Source of the DNA: Phlebiopsis flavidoalba
Lineage: Eukaryota > Basidiomycota > Agaricomycetes > Polyporales > Phanerochaetaceae
Direction of reading: 5' to 3'
DNA: 64,000 bases
NCBI GenBank assembly: GCA_035772785.1
Contig: JAOCPU010000031.1
Coordinates: forward strand, 1-64,000
Position numbers and translations under genes: made by a program. The notes beneath the pieces are model-generated. The model searched no databases. It worked only from the letters and a program-made list of their open reading frames with translations, and had not been told where the DNA came from. Of this stretch, positions 32,279 to 43,773 are shown piece by piece. How positions within the stretch are numbered: position 1 is the first letter of the stretch; the number at the start of each line of letters is the position of its first letter.

Positions 32279-33552
32279 ATGGGAAGCAGTCGTTGGTTTA
32301 CTTATTCTCCGGCTATCGTCCCCGCTTCCACCCCCTACGTACTCTCCGTCTTCGCCTCCTAACCGTCCATAGGGTTCATTACGTACTCCGCTTTCTTCCC
32401 CATCGCCACCTCCGTATTCGACCCACCCCATATCTTCGTCTACATTCCCTATGCACTCTCCTGCCCCTAGCCTCTACTCACCCTAGATACCTTGGCTATC
32501 TTCCAATCCAGTTTTTCGAACGTCCCATTTTCAGCGCAGTCGATGAAGCCCATGAACATAGACGGGATAAGGGCTCTTGAGCGGGCTGTATCTGAGATGG
32601 AAAGAATGTAAGGATGGTTTTTACATCCTGGAGGCGATACATCGACAGGCATGATAGTCCATATACATTTATTACCCATGTACAACGGCTAAAAGATTTT
32701 TTTTAGCTCCGCCTCGGGCAAGCCCTGTGATCTGGAACACCAGATCCGCTCTTACGTCGACAAATTGGACAAAAACTTCGCTTAGTGCATTGAAAGAATC
32801 GGAGTAACATTGTCTCAGCTCATATGGTTCTTCTCGGTTTTCTTATGTCGCAGCGCCTATACGCAACATCGTCTACTGACGGGTCAGTGACCCTGAAACC
32901 CGTCCCTCGAGGTCATCGCGGCCATCGAGGAGATCCAGCGTTCGTCGGGGCCGTCAGCGAAACACGCAGAGCGAATGAAGGAGCTCCTACGCGGGCTGGT
33001 TGAGTTCCTTGAGCATAGTGTGTCAAAGAAGAAGACAAAGTTCAGTCAGCGGCTGTTCGGCTGGCTCAGGAAAATATTCGAAGTCGCGCACGTTGTGCTC
33101 TCTGCACTTTCTGCGGCAAGTCTCACCGCATTCCAAGTAGCCGCTCCAGCACTAGCTGCTGGGTCCACAATAGCAAAGGTTGCGGCATCCATCGCAGGAG
33201 ATTTAGAAAGTGAGCAAAGCTGCGATCGATTTATGTCTAGAGTGTTGACCTATGCGTGTAGACGGGTCCCCGGCAAAATTCGACCGGCTACTTGCGGTCC
33301 TGCGTGAGACTATTCCTGCGCAGTGCCAATATGGTCGCATCGAAGCTCTCTGACTTTCAGTATTGTCATTCGTTGCTACAGCACGAGATGGAGATGCAAA
33401 GAGGCGTAGTCTATCCTTATTCTTACCATTTAAACAGTCAAGAGGCGGATGATGCTCGCTTAAACTGGGCGATTCATCTCATAGAAACGGCAAAATATCG
33501 ATTGAAGCGAACAGATTTTTGCACGTTGAGCATTAATCTCTTCAGCACGTAA
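32279..33552 (+). CDS. Uncharacterised three-copy family protein, copy C
   Basis: This is the third member of the unknown family (see 13510-14610 and 19193-20388), on the opposite strand. The likely start is ATG 32279, in a head that aligns with copy B at the DNA level (ATGGGA, then ACTTATTCTCCG). MNIDGIRALERAVSEMER (near 32550) and SWRRYIDRH follow, then the block EEIQRSSGPSAKHAERMKEL and LLRGLVEFLEHSV. The signature KFSQRLFGWLRKIFEVAHV leads into a hydrophobic segment (LSALSAASLTAFQVAAPALA) and SIAGDLE. The conserved intron ends at 33258, then SPAKFDRLLAVLRETIPAQ, ANMVASKLSDFQYCHSLLQ and HEMEMQRGVVY. The last 30 residues differ from A and B: there is an insertion (PYSYHLNSQ) and no GMQLIR ending. 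One inserted T sits after IPAQ. Confidence 0.7.
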
Positions 33553-34192
33553 TATTTCTTCTTTGTCTTCGCCATAGGTATTTGACATGGCGCAGGATGA
33601 TTGATTTAGTTTGTAGGCTATATTTGAAATAGATTTCTGTGCGACTATTTTCTTCAAGATACAGTTCTTGGTATATTGCAAGTAACCACATGCCTACAAC
33701 AATCTTTGACATCGTGACATCGATCGGGACGCCACGGCAGCTCCTTGCTATAAGTTGGACTACGACGAATATCTCTGCCGCGGATGGCCCACATCGACTT
33801 ATTCTAGCCACACGGGCCAACTCTACCGCAAGCATTTTTCTCGCATTCGAAGTCAATTCCTGTTGCCGAGTGATTTACAGTGCAATATGATCTTAGTCAA
33901 CACACGGCGCTGTTACTACTACTTACTCATTGCCGTAGAGTTGGCTGCGGCTCGGGACGATCGGAGGGCTGTGGGACTCTGGCAAGATTGCGCGGCTGGC
34001 AAAACTTGTGTATAACTCGCATAGCGACATGGTGTCATAACGCGTCATTCCATTGCGCATGGTCATGCTCCAACCGTGTGCGCGGGCTGACTCTTCCGCT
34101 CGTAAGTTTTGTCTCACGCGACTGGAAGCTACATATACTAGCTAGCTTACGGTTTGGCAGTATAGACGAGATCCTAACCTCCCACACTCATC
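33553..34192. other. Spacer between copy C and GST-1
   Basis: These 640 bp carry short frames on both strands and no recognised gene. They presumably contain the GST-1 promoter and the copy C 3' UTR. Confidence 0.4.
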
Positions 34193-35166
34193 ATGCCTGA
34201 GCATATCACGTTGTACACCGCCAAGGTAAAGTCAGCCGTATAGTTCGAGTCGACGTGTCGTTAATGACCGCATGAACCAGATCTGCCCTTTACGCACACA
34301 GGGTACGCGGCATCAACCAGTCCACTGCGCTGGCTTTCGCTAACATAAACATGCTAGGCCGAGATTGCGCTCGCCGAGGCCAACGTTGATTATACGCGCT
34401 ATGAGATCGACCTGAGGAACAAGCCGGAGTGGTACGTTCCTAAGGTCAACCCAGTGGGCAAGGCAAGCACACAGCCCTCTTCACAGCCAGTTAGCACCTA
34501 ACCGTCCTCTCAGGTCCCCGCAATCGCATACGGCGGACCCCCCACCGCGCCGGACCAGCCATCTCCCGAATCAACCAAGCTCGTCGAATCTCTCGTCCTC
34601 GTCGAGCTGATCGCAGACCTCTTTCCCTCCTCGGGCCTCCTGCCCGCCCGACCCCGTTCAGCGCGCAAAGGCCCGGCTCTTCATCGACGCAGTCTCCACA
34701 AGCTCGCGCCCGCCCAGGGAGCAGTCATCATCCGCGGCGAGGATCCCGCGCCGTTGGTTGCTGCATACACTGCGATCCAAGCCCTCCTCCCGTCCAAAGG
34801 GCTTCGCGCACGGCTTCGCGGTCGGACGAGTTCTCGATCGGCGGATGTCGCGATAGCGCCGTTCCTGGCGCAGCATTTGAATTGAATTGAATCTCGAGAA
34901 TGATCTGGGCGGGTACTCTGCTGGAAAAGGGCGAGGGCGCGAGTATCTTGGAGAGTTTTTGCGTGCGCCAGAGCTCGCGAGGTTGCAGGAGTATTGGCGC
35001 GAGATACAGGCGCGCGACCGAGTTTTGCGGCTACGTTTGATAAGGTCGGTCCGGTTGATGTCTTGGGTGCATGACTGTGTTGTGCTCACATGAGCCATAG
35101 GAGCATGTCCTTGCGTCTTCCAAAAAGCGGTTCGCGGATATAAGGGCACAAAAGTATGGGGCGTAG
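34193..35166 (+). CDS. Glutathione S-transferase (GST-1), omega/Ure2p-like
   Basis: This enzyme conjugates or reduces substrates with glutathione in the cytosol, in detoxification and oxidative stress. The start is MPEHITLYTAK (34193). A small second exon gives ICPYAHR, the active-site Cys region of omega-like GSTs, with one extra T at 34289-34291. IALAEANVDYTRYEIDLRNK and PEWYVPKVNPVGK complete the thioredoxin-fold glutathione site. After an intron come VPAIAYGGPPTAPDQPSPES, KLVESLVLVELIADLFP, GAVIIRGEDPAP and FSIADVAIAPFLAQH, with the N-capping box SIAD of the C-terminal helical domain. The tail is APELARLQEYWREIQAR. A final exon (from 35101) ends RAQKYGA at TAG 35164-35166, matching GST-2 (RARKYGA). 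It is a close paralogue of GST-2. Confidence 0.88.
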
Positions 35167-35527
35167 GGGCCTGGAAGCCGTGCTGAGGCGATGGGTGGTA
35201 AAGTCATAACGTGTATAAAGAGGGATAAGTTTACCCATGGGTATACTCAATACAAGTACAAATCAACAGCCCCTTCATACAGACCCGCGTCGCGGCATGA
35301 GGATCACGAATACGCTCACGTATAGACCAGCGCTCACTCCCCCGCCCCACACCAGCCGAAGTCACCGTAACAAGCCTTGCCCAGCGCCTTGAGAAACGAG
35401 TCGTCCATCTTCGCCAGCAGGAGATGTATCTCGACCCAGCGCGATCTCTTCGCGAGGGCCTCCCCCGCCTCCTTTCTTCGCTTTTACAAAAGGTCGAGCA
35501 ACACTCCCCTCTCGTGCTGCTGTCGTT
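35167..35527. other. Convergent 3' spacer between GST-1 and the F-box gene
   Basis: A short region between converging genes. A 60-codon frame on the minus strand (35362-35544) is not convincing. It probably holds 3' UTRs. Confidence 0.4.
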
Positions 35528-36794
35528 TTAATCCACAAACACAACGGAGACCGTCACCCGTCGAAGGCGCGGGAGAAACGCGCCCTTCTCCGCCTCGAGG
35601 AGCGCACACCCCATAAGCGGTGCTGCATTCGTGCCCGTCAAAATCGAGCTCAACAACATTCGGCGTGTGTTGCATTGAACAGCGGAATGTGCGATGCCGC
35701 GTAGGGGAAAGCGGATGCTGGATGTGCCGCAGCGCAAGGTACGTCCGGAACTGGGGCGCCGGCGCAGGTTGCGCCTCTTGGCGAGCTCACCGCAGGTCTG
35801 ATGTCGCGGATGGTTAGCGCGTCGAGGCGCGGGGCTTCCACCCAGCATAGCAGGTCGCGGATCGCAGAGAAGTGCACTTCGAGCAGGTTCAGGACACGTG
35901 TGCGTGAGGTAAGGGCGCGTAAGGAAGGAAAGCGCGCTTCGAGGGGAACTCTCGTCGGATGTTGTCGTGATCTCGCGCACGTGTGAAAGTTCGCGAGCTC
36001 GGGGCAGGCGATGCCGATTTCGTGCAGGTAGCGTAAGGAGATGCGTGTTGGCATTTCGAGGAGTAGCTCGCTGAGACCCGCCGGAGTGTGCGATGGGCGG
36101 GGAAGGAAGTCGCACAGCGTGCAGGGAGAGCGTCCTGCAGGTCGTCGTAGGACAGACAATCACCATCCATTAGGAGCCGGTTCTCCTCGCCCATGACTTG
36201 CAGGCGAAGCGAGTTGAAACGACTCTTGTCGGCGTCGTTGAGGTATCCAATGAATGTCTCCATGGTGTCCGCATAGTCCGGTTGCAAATCGTGCATGATC
36301 GCACCTTTGCCTTGAGCAACAAGGCCAAGCTGTCCATGTAGAGCCTGACCTCTGGTGAGTTCGACTTGAAGAAGCGACATCGTATAGTGAAGGAAATGGG
36401 AAGAGGCTGTGATCGTGTGAGATATAGAGATTTAGAAGGGGTATATGCCCTCGTGATAAGGGCGCCGGGACATGTATGCATGCCCATATCTTCGGATGGC
36501 TAAGTGCGAGGTAGCGCCATCGTCGGGAGACGTGAGTGATAGCGATTGGGGTGTCGCAGCGATAGTCGAGCTTGCACTCGGCGCGATTGTGTGCGTAGGC
36601 TTCGTCCAGGATCTGGTACAATACGTCGTCCGGGAATTGAGTAGACGGGCGCGTAGGCCGACCGCTCGATATCGAGCTGCTTCTTCCCCTCGCGGACTTC
36701 ATCGAGCTCCCGTAGTAGAGACGCCTGACGTTCCTCCAAATATGCGTATCTGCGGTTCAATTCGCTAAGACCCTGGACCCTGAGGTCTGGCCAT
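35528..36794 (-). CDS. F-box / leucine-rich-repeat protein
   Basis: This is a predicted substrate adaptor of SCF ubiquitin ligases; its target is unknown. A probable start at 36794 gives MARPQ, and one base out of frame LSELNRRYAYLEERQASLLR, an N-terminal coiled coil common in mushroom F-box proteins. The F-box reads FPDDVLYQILDEAYAHNRAE, then PIAITHVSRRWRYLALSHPK and IWACIHV (near 36500-36640). Downstream leucine-rich pieces include FIGYLNDADKSRFNSLRLQV, FPSLRALTSRTRVLNLLEVH and RLDALTIRDIRP, typical irregular LRRs. Frames switch several times by single bases, as elsewhere in the window. The C-terminal end at 35528 is the last stop in a coding-like frame and is uncertain. Confidence 0.78.
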
Positions 36795-37050
36795 TCCTAG
36801 CTGTGCCGCCGTTAGCGACGAATCAATACAAATAACATTGTCCGGGACTGCGTGCTCACCCTTGGAGGACGATGGAGTCGACAGTCAAGATGCTGAATAA
36901 CGTACACTCGACCACGAGACACGATGGCAACCGCAGCCAGTTTGGACTAATTGCGACCTGATGACGCGGTAATCATTACCTCAGTCCTCTCTGCCATTCA
37001 CATGGAAGGCATGACATACTCACAGGAAGCAAATTTATGATGTATTCCTC

Positions 37051-37510
37051 TCAACTGTCCCTGTCCCATGATGATCGGTTCTGCCTTGTACGTCCAATCA
37101 TGTTCATGGGTGCAGCAGCGACCGCAACGTCACGGGTGAGACTTCGAGCAAGGACCGTTGTCATAAACAGATCCATCCACTCTTCTACAAGTAATTATAG
37201 GCATGTGGGTCAATGTGCCAACATACCTATTTGAGCGAAGAAGCTGTCAGAATCAATCATCCGCCCCCAATCCAAGGCGGACGTTGCGTCTTTGTCGCTC
37301 CAGCTCACGTCGGGCTCTGGCATGCTGAGGGTATCGGGATGCGTCTACATATCAAAATACTAAACGTGATAAAAGTTCGGTAAGGCAGAAAGAAGAGGGA
37401 ACGTATTTTAAAAACTCCACGTTGCCACCTCGAAAGCGAACACACGATCGCCAGATCTCCACTACATTGTCTCTCCGCAAGGAATGCGTTACAAGCGCAA
37501 GATTATGCAC
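37051..37510 (-). CDS. Unidentified multi-exon protein, 3' part
   Basis: No family is recognised. Three exons join with consistent phase. The first ends VEIWRSCVRFRGGNVEFLKY at 37403 and begins near VHNLALVTHSLRRDN. After intron 37345-37402 (58 nt) exon 37344-37227 reads THPDTLSMPEPDVSWSDKDA, then TSALDWGRMIDSDSFFAQI. After intron 37185-37226 (42 nt) exon 37184-37051 reads EEWMDLFMTTVLARSLTRDV then AVAAAPMNMIGRTRQ and stops. Agreement of splice sites, phases and open frames over about 350 bp argues for a real gene. Upstream exons may lie in 37660-38140 (for example a frame with RTWLVWPSMMAHKAATPS), but the G19 run at 37520 interrupts the reading. Confidence 0.45.
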
Positions 37511-37519
37511 ATCGGAATC

Positions 37520-37538
37520 GGGGGGGGGGGGGGGGGGG
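37520..37538. repeat. G19 homopolymer
   Basis: An uninterrupted run of 19 G on the + strand. It directly precedes (on the minus strand) the VHNLALV exon as a C run, where it could serve as a polypyrimidine tract. Its length is likely unreliable. Confidence 0.85.
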
Positions 37539-40500
37539 ACAGAAATCGACTAAAATACTATGAGTGAGAGAAGCGGAATCAAACCAGATTTCCACGAATA
37601 TAGAGATACCTTGACATGCAGAGGTCCAATTGATACAGGGAGTAAACAGGAGTGAAGACTTGTGTCACCAATGGAGGAATAGAGGGAGAGATGAGTGCGG
37701 AGGTTGCGCGGAAAGAGCGATCACAGTCGCGGGCTATTCCATTGCTTCAAAACGGGGATATACATCAACATGGTGTGCGTGGCGAAATGCCGCAGCCTTT
37801 GAGTCCCGAGGCGTCGAAAATGCCACGTGTCCTTCCTGTGATGCATTGATAGCCTGAATCGAACTTGGTGTTGCCGCTTTGTGGGCCATCATGCTAGGCC
37901 AAACGAGCCATGTTCTGAAAGCATAAAACAAATCTGTGTCGAAAGAAAAGAGTTACTAGGGAAATTTATAAAAGGTCTATGAGGATAGTCGGATAGCTGT
38001 GGCCTCTGCTTGGCGGGTGAACCTGCTGATTGTTGGACTCTGCGAATCTCAAGGTTCAAAATAATGATGACAACACTCGGCCTAAGCCCGAAGAGGCCGG
38101 CCACGGAAGTGTACTTCAACCAATGGTAAGCCGCCAGTGTCAGAACGAGACGGACAAATCTTTCAAGCTAGCTAGAACTGCGAGTTAATGAGAAGCGGAA
38201 AACAGCAAGTGGACGATGAACGGGGTGGGCCGGAGCTTTCCCTGTTGCCTACACCAGGCTTACACGAGCCAGGTCATAAGAACAGCATCCGGCATTTACC
38301 ACGGATCCCCCCCCCCCTCTTGCAATCGGAGACATAAACCCGCTGTTCCACCTCGCCCGCGATAGCCCACACCAGTCGGCAAAGCTCTATCATCTATGTT
38401 TGATGGTTGGCATGGATTCACCAGTGTATTTATGCAAAATCAGCACAAGTCAAACTTGATGCTCGGTGTTCGGGTACACCTCTGGGAAAACCAAACCTGT
38501 GTAAACGTGCGTGATATATACCGCACAACAATGCGGATCCGCAGGTTAAGGTGTGAGACACCTTTCGGCTTGCTTCTACAAGTACGATGTGACTTACCAC
38601 AGACTTCCACGATGTAGTAACTTCTGCATCGGTGAGTTGATGAGTACGGATAACGATACTTCGGCCACTACTCTCGCCTGAGCTTGATGGGCCTAAGGCT
38701 CTCCTCGAGTGATTATCGGAAAAGACGGGGCCAGATTGTTTTTACCGATGGCTGCGCTAGCTTCTGAACTGAATAGACCTCGAGAGTACTGACACACTCA
38801 CCAGGTTGTAGTGCGCCGTGGCGACACGATGACAGCCGTGTATGTGCAAGCCGAGTGCAGTGATGCTATGATTGTAAGACAGGCCACCACCCGTCATAAG
38901 ATGTCGAGGAGCATAGCACCAAGTATGCGAGGAGACGCTCGACGTGTGACGGCGTGAGGGGAGAACCGTTTTCGTGTATTCGTGTCTAAGGCGGGGGGAT
39001 ACAGGGGCCCCACACGAAGTTTAAACCCTGCCCTCACCATTCTTTGAGGTAGGCGGGCCGTTGCACCTTGTGACTGCTTCTCAACGTAATCATATGATGA
39101 CGCATTTCAGTGACGATACGTGTAGAGAGTGTCATGAGAAGGCTTTTTCCGTGGATTTTAAGCCAATTGTTAAGTCGTGCGAAAACTGATGACCTCACGG
39201 TGTCCGTCGCAACTCCGTGGCTCGGGGGATCTGCGGCGCGTTATTATCAGACTTTGGATAATTTGAGAGCGCCTTTTTTTACTTACATATCTTCTTCTTA
39301 TGCGTTTGAGACTATACTGCGCGCCGCGGGTTTACCCTCCTCCGCCCGAAAACGAAATTGACGTCGCCACACACGCGCATATACGTAGCGGCATATCGAC
39401 CCTCGGGTCCTCCGCACTGTTTGCGCTATTGACAGACCAGATCATCGTTGAAACTCCTGTGTTATCGAGGTGCGCACGCTCGCGGGAGGGTGAAAACGAT
39501 CCCGCCCGTAACCATCGTCCTCGGGCGGATGTGGGCGATCCTTTCCCAGGGGGAACGCAAGTACTGTCCGGGGTCCTAGTAAGTTTCCCTTACATTCAGG
39601 AGACACGCTTTTGATGTGTTGTAGAGTTGTAGGGATACGCGTACCGACACGCCGTGGATCTTGGGTCTTCGTATATGAGGCACATGCGATGGCCAACGAT
39701 TGGTGAAGACCGTGTACACGTACGTCGCCCGTGCGAGAAAACTAGCCCAAACTCGCAGAACTTTGACACCACAATCAGGTGGCCCAAGCACTGGCAGGGA
39801 GGTAGGTGTGGTGATGGGCTGTGCGCAAATGCACGACAGGTCCCGTATCTATCGAGCCGGTGGCATATGTCGGGTTTCGGTACTGAAGATCCTCCTTCGC
39901 CATCCGACGATGACCGCGCCAGGGTGGCTTGAACCCTACGTAAAATTGGTAGCAGACACATGCAGGGACGAAGGCCTTGAAGTCCCGAACCGCGCCGGGC
40001 TCTAAGAATGCGAGTAAGCTTTATAATGTCAACACTGGGTGTGCAAACCCAACCTCTGTTCTCGAAAGACTGACAGGCCCTGGTACACCTGCCTTGGGCC
40101 GTCTGTGAGCCGTCGTTCACCAGTTCTTCAAGCGTTTCGCAAGAGTATTTATTCTTCATGGGCCGTCCGCTTTTTGGAGGGGCTTGCTAGGGCTGCAAGC
40201 ATGCCATAGTCCTCGCCCGGTAGCCGACTGGATACGTATTCAAAACCTTCACGGTCAGGCGCACCAGAAAAAGACATACGGCTACTAAGCCGCCTTGGTA
40301 CGCCGTGAGCTAGATCCACCGAACTTGCTCACGCGTGTCAGACCCAGATCGCGCGACGTGAACTTCCTGGCTAGTTATGGGGGTAGCAGGCTATTCAGTA
40401 TACGCTCCACCTACATAATTAATGCTTGCACATTCCAGATGCCTCGTGCACAGATGTCACGGAGGCATTGCGTTTGTGGTTGTCGCGAACCAAGAGAAGG

Positions 40501-41306
40501 CCCCATTGAGCGTCCCGGGGGAGGACAGGTATCTGGGGTCCGTCCTTCTCGGAATTCCTGTTTTGATATTTGGTTGATTTATCGTCTATTTTCTTCCACG
40601 GTCACCCTCTAGGCTACTTATGGCTATACTCTGGCCGAGTTAGCGCTAGCATTAAATTGCCCCGGATTGGCTCCTGGTGGTGCTGCCTGGGGACCTGTTA
40701 CGTTGTCAAATCTTGCGGACCACAGCTGCGAAGCAGGCATCAGACGGACGCGTGTGGCCAGCAACAAAGTGCGGCTATTGCAGTCAGCTCCGCCCGTCTG
40801 TAGCAGGTGAAGTTGCCTGGTGGCGTTTGCAAGCTTTCAAAGGTTCGTCTTTGCCATACCCCTCGTGCCCCAAGCTGATCAACGAGCTTTGTCACTGTCC
40901 AATAGGTGCCAAGGTAAGCGGTGGCGATTTTTAGGTCTCTCGCCTAACTATTACTGGCAACCCACCGAGTGTTGTATATTCCACTCACGTTGTTTTTTTT
41001 TTTTTTTTTTTTTTTGCAGTTTTTTTTTTTGGTTTTTTGTGTTGCGAGGTAAGCCCAATCAACAGACAGACCGACCGTCTCTGAATAGGAGAGCGTGTCA
41101 ATCTCGATACCCACGTTTCCCGAACGCGTTCGGTAGGACAGTCTCCCAGATGCGGGGGCAGGACTGTGGTCTCACATAGATAGCACCCGAGACCCCTTTT
41201 GATTCGATGTCCCGATTCTTGAGAATTGACGGAAACTCACAGCTCTAAAGTACTGTAAATACATCCTCCCTTCCGGTTCTCATCCTACTTTCTCCCACAG
41301 ACACCC
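37539..41306. other. Long gene-poor region
   Basis: About 3.8 kb without a recognised gene. Small ORFs (37889-38119 -, with TSVAGLFGLRPSVVIIILN; 39110-39361 +; 40295-40612 +) are unsupported. Homopolymer tracts (C at about 38330, T at 40993-41030) are present. Confidence 0.45.
40993..41030. repeat. T23 tract followed by GCAG and T10-11
   Basis: Two long T runs are separated by GCAG, about 280 bp upstream of P450-4. The pattern resembles a splice-acceptor context, but no flanking exon is evident. Confidence 0.75.
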
Positions 41307-43773
41307 ATGGCCATTCTTGAAGCATTTGTTCACCTCAGCGTAGCCTTCGTGGCTCGTCCTTGTCCCCTCCCGCTGTCCTCGTTTGCCACGTCCTCCTCTG
41401 GCTTGCCGACCCCCACAAAATTCGCTCTTATCCTGGACCCTTCCTCGCGAAGTTGTCTGACGTTTTGGCTGGGCTACGTCGCCGCGCACGGACATCGTTC
41501 CGAAAATTGTGCACGACCTCCACCAAAGACACGGTCAGTCTGCACGTCGTCTTCGTCATTGTGTTCAACATATTGTCGATTGTTGGTGGCTGGCTAGATA
41601 GTCAGGGACCGTGATGACATACTCTGCATCAAGTGAGGCTCCGCCAGGGCTGCGCGCAAAAACTCTAAAAACATACTCCGTGACGCCCCATCCTCCTCCT
41701 CGCGCTCCGTCACAGGGCACGCTATAGGATCCGGTCTCGCTCCGGATCATGTTAAGCGCTTGGCAGGCAACTTCTCAATAGGGTTCCGCATACTTGCATG
41801 CCGTCATACTTGAATAATCCCCGCATCTATGCTAAAACTCCTTTCCCTTGACCCACAGGTACTTTCGTGCCGCCTCGGCTCTCCGAACCATATTTCATCT
41901 CAGCCCAGATGACCCTGCAAGTAGTCTACGGGCACACGGCACTGGTACTCTCAAGACCAACCTTCTACGAGTGCCTTCGTTTACCCATCCAGCGGGGACT
42001 CTTCAACACGAGCGCTCTCGCTCACCCGAGCATGCCCGGAAACGCAAGATTGTGGTCCCACGTCGTTTTTTTTTTTTCTTTTCTGCCAGAAGAGCGTACG
42101 TACTCGAGTTCGAGCCCCACATCGCCTTTATGCGTCGGACACCATGATCCAACAGTGCGGATAAGCTCTTACGATGCGGGTGCGCACAAGCGCCCCCCGG
42201 CTCTCTGGCGATGACGGCGAGGGCGGGTGGTGGGGTAAGAATGGGACGGGTCTGGCTCGATTGCCTCCCGTGGCTTTACAACTGAATCTAGCCATTTGAA
42301 CGATCATCCGGTATGTGTGACCCGGGCCATGTCTCTTTGGACACCGCCTGCGGACTGACTTGCATGCCGCCATCCCCAGGTGATCTCGCGTCTCGGAGCA
42401 CCATTCGGCATGCCCTCGTCCGCTTTGCACCAGCACGCCGCACCACCAGTCCGCCGTGTAGAACCATATGAAGCTGCTATTGGCCTCCCTAATGGACGAA
42501 CATGAGAAGAAACGCGTCGAACACAGTTCAGTATAATCCCCGCGCAGTTGCCAGATTCTCAATGCACCGTGGCACTTCTCTCCGCGTCCTATAGGTGTTC
42601 CCTATAGCGCCTTGGGATGCGTACGTCCATACGGCCCGGGGGAACAGCATCCGATGGTCTCAAACAGGGCCAACCAGGCCTGTTCACGGACCTTGCAGGC
42701 CCTCCCGCTGCTTGCCGGGGCGTTGTTCCAATTTTTCAACACATACAATAATTCTCAAAAAACGAACATCATGACATTAGTCCGCGACCCGCCTACACGA
42801 TCGAGCGTGGGATTTGCATCGGCAAGCTCCAGGAGGGACGCGACGACGACGGGTCAACTTGATGGGCAAGGAAGAACTCACTGCTGCGGAGGCTCTCACA
42901 CAGCTCATACGCTGGCTCTGATACGACCTCCAAGTAAGTCGCGCGCGAGGATTGCCAGACAAAGATCATCTGTTGACTGTGTTTCAGGCTCCCTCCTGCG
43001 CCATCACGCTACTACCTCGCGAAGTACCCCGATGCGTCCAGCAGAATAACTCCAGCGCGAGCTCGACGAGGCGCTCGGCATGGATGACGAACGACGTCAC
43101 TACGTTTGAGCAGTCAAGCGGTCTGCCTTATCTCCAGGCGTGTATCGACCGAGGCCCTGCGCAGGGTCACTCGACCATCAGGCGTTGTCTTCCCAGGAGG
43201 TTGTCCCAGAAGCGGCTTGACCGTCTGCGGGCACTATGGATTCTTCCCCGGAGGGAAACGCCGTCCTACAGCGTCCACCGTCGTATCACCATTCATCGCG
43301 ATCCCCGATGGTGTTGGGGAAAGGATGTCGACCGCATACCGACCAGAACGCTGGTTTCTATGTCAGGACAAGGAGAAACGGAGCTGTGATTCATCTGCAA
43401 AGACGTTTCAAGCCATTCCTCGCTTTGTGGGCCCTCATGGCTGAGGTATAAATTTACTCTAAAGAACCATCTGGTCAACGCGGTATAAATATCCTCACGG
43501 TGTTTCACCACCCCCTCACTCACAAAGGAGCTGCGTCGGCCGCAATTTGCGAGTATGCATCGGAATTGCTCATCATCATCTCTTCCATCCTGCGTAGATA
43601 TATTCGTCCTGGAGAACCCCGAAAAGCCGGGTATTTCCTCGGCCGTCTCGGACGTTCTCACGTTACTCCATCGCCACCGTTAGTTCGAAGCCGTGGAAGG
43701 CTTCTGCCGTAAGACCGGTTGAATGCATGGTGGCATCAGAGAGCAGAGAGGTCGATCTAGAGCAATCAGATGA
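41307..43773 (+). CDS. Cytochrome P450 (P450-4), different family from the other three
   Basis: This is a membrane monooxygenase. ATG 41307 (MAILEAFVHLSVAF) leads, after a frame change, to LWLADPHKIRSYPGPFLAKL and AAHGHRSE. Further exons give VVYGH, HGTGTLKTN, IQRGLFNT, EHARKRKIV and VLEFEPHI. The I-helix reads MGKEELTAEALTQLI then, one base out of frame, AGSDTTSN (near 42915), the oxygen-activation motif. LQRELDEALGMDD and the ExxR motif EALRRVTRPSG (near 43150) follow, then GLTVCGHY, IHRDP and YRPERWF. The haem loop is not cleanly readable, although FVGPHG near 43430 marks its position. The end, ELLIIISSILRRYI and VLENPEKPG, runs to about 43773. The motifs fit the benzoate-hydroxylase-like fungal group (PGPFLAKxS, GTGTLKTNFYD) rather than P450-1 to -3. 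Many single-base insertions are present. Confidence 0.84.
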
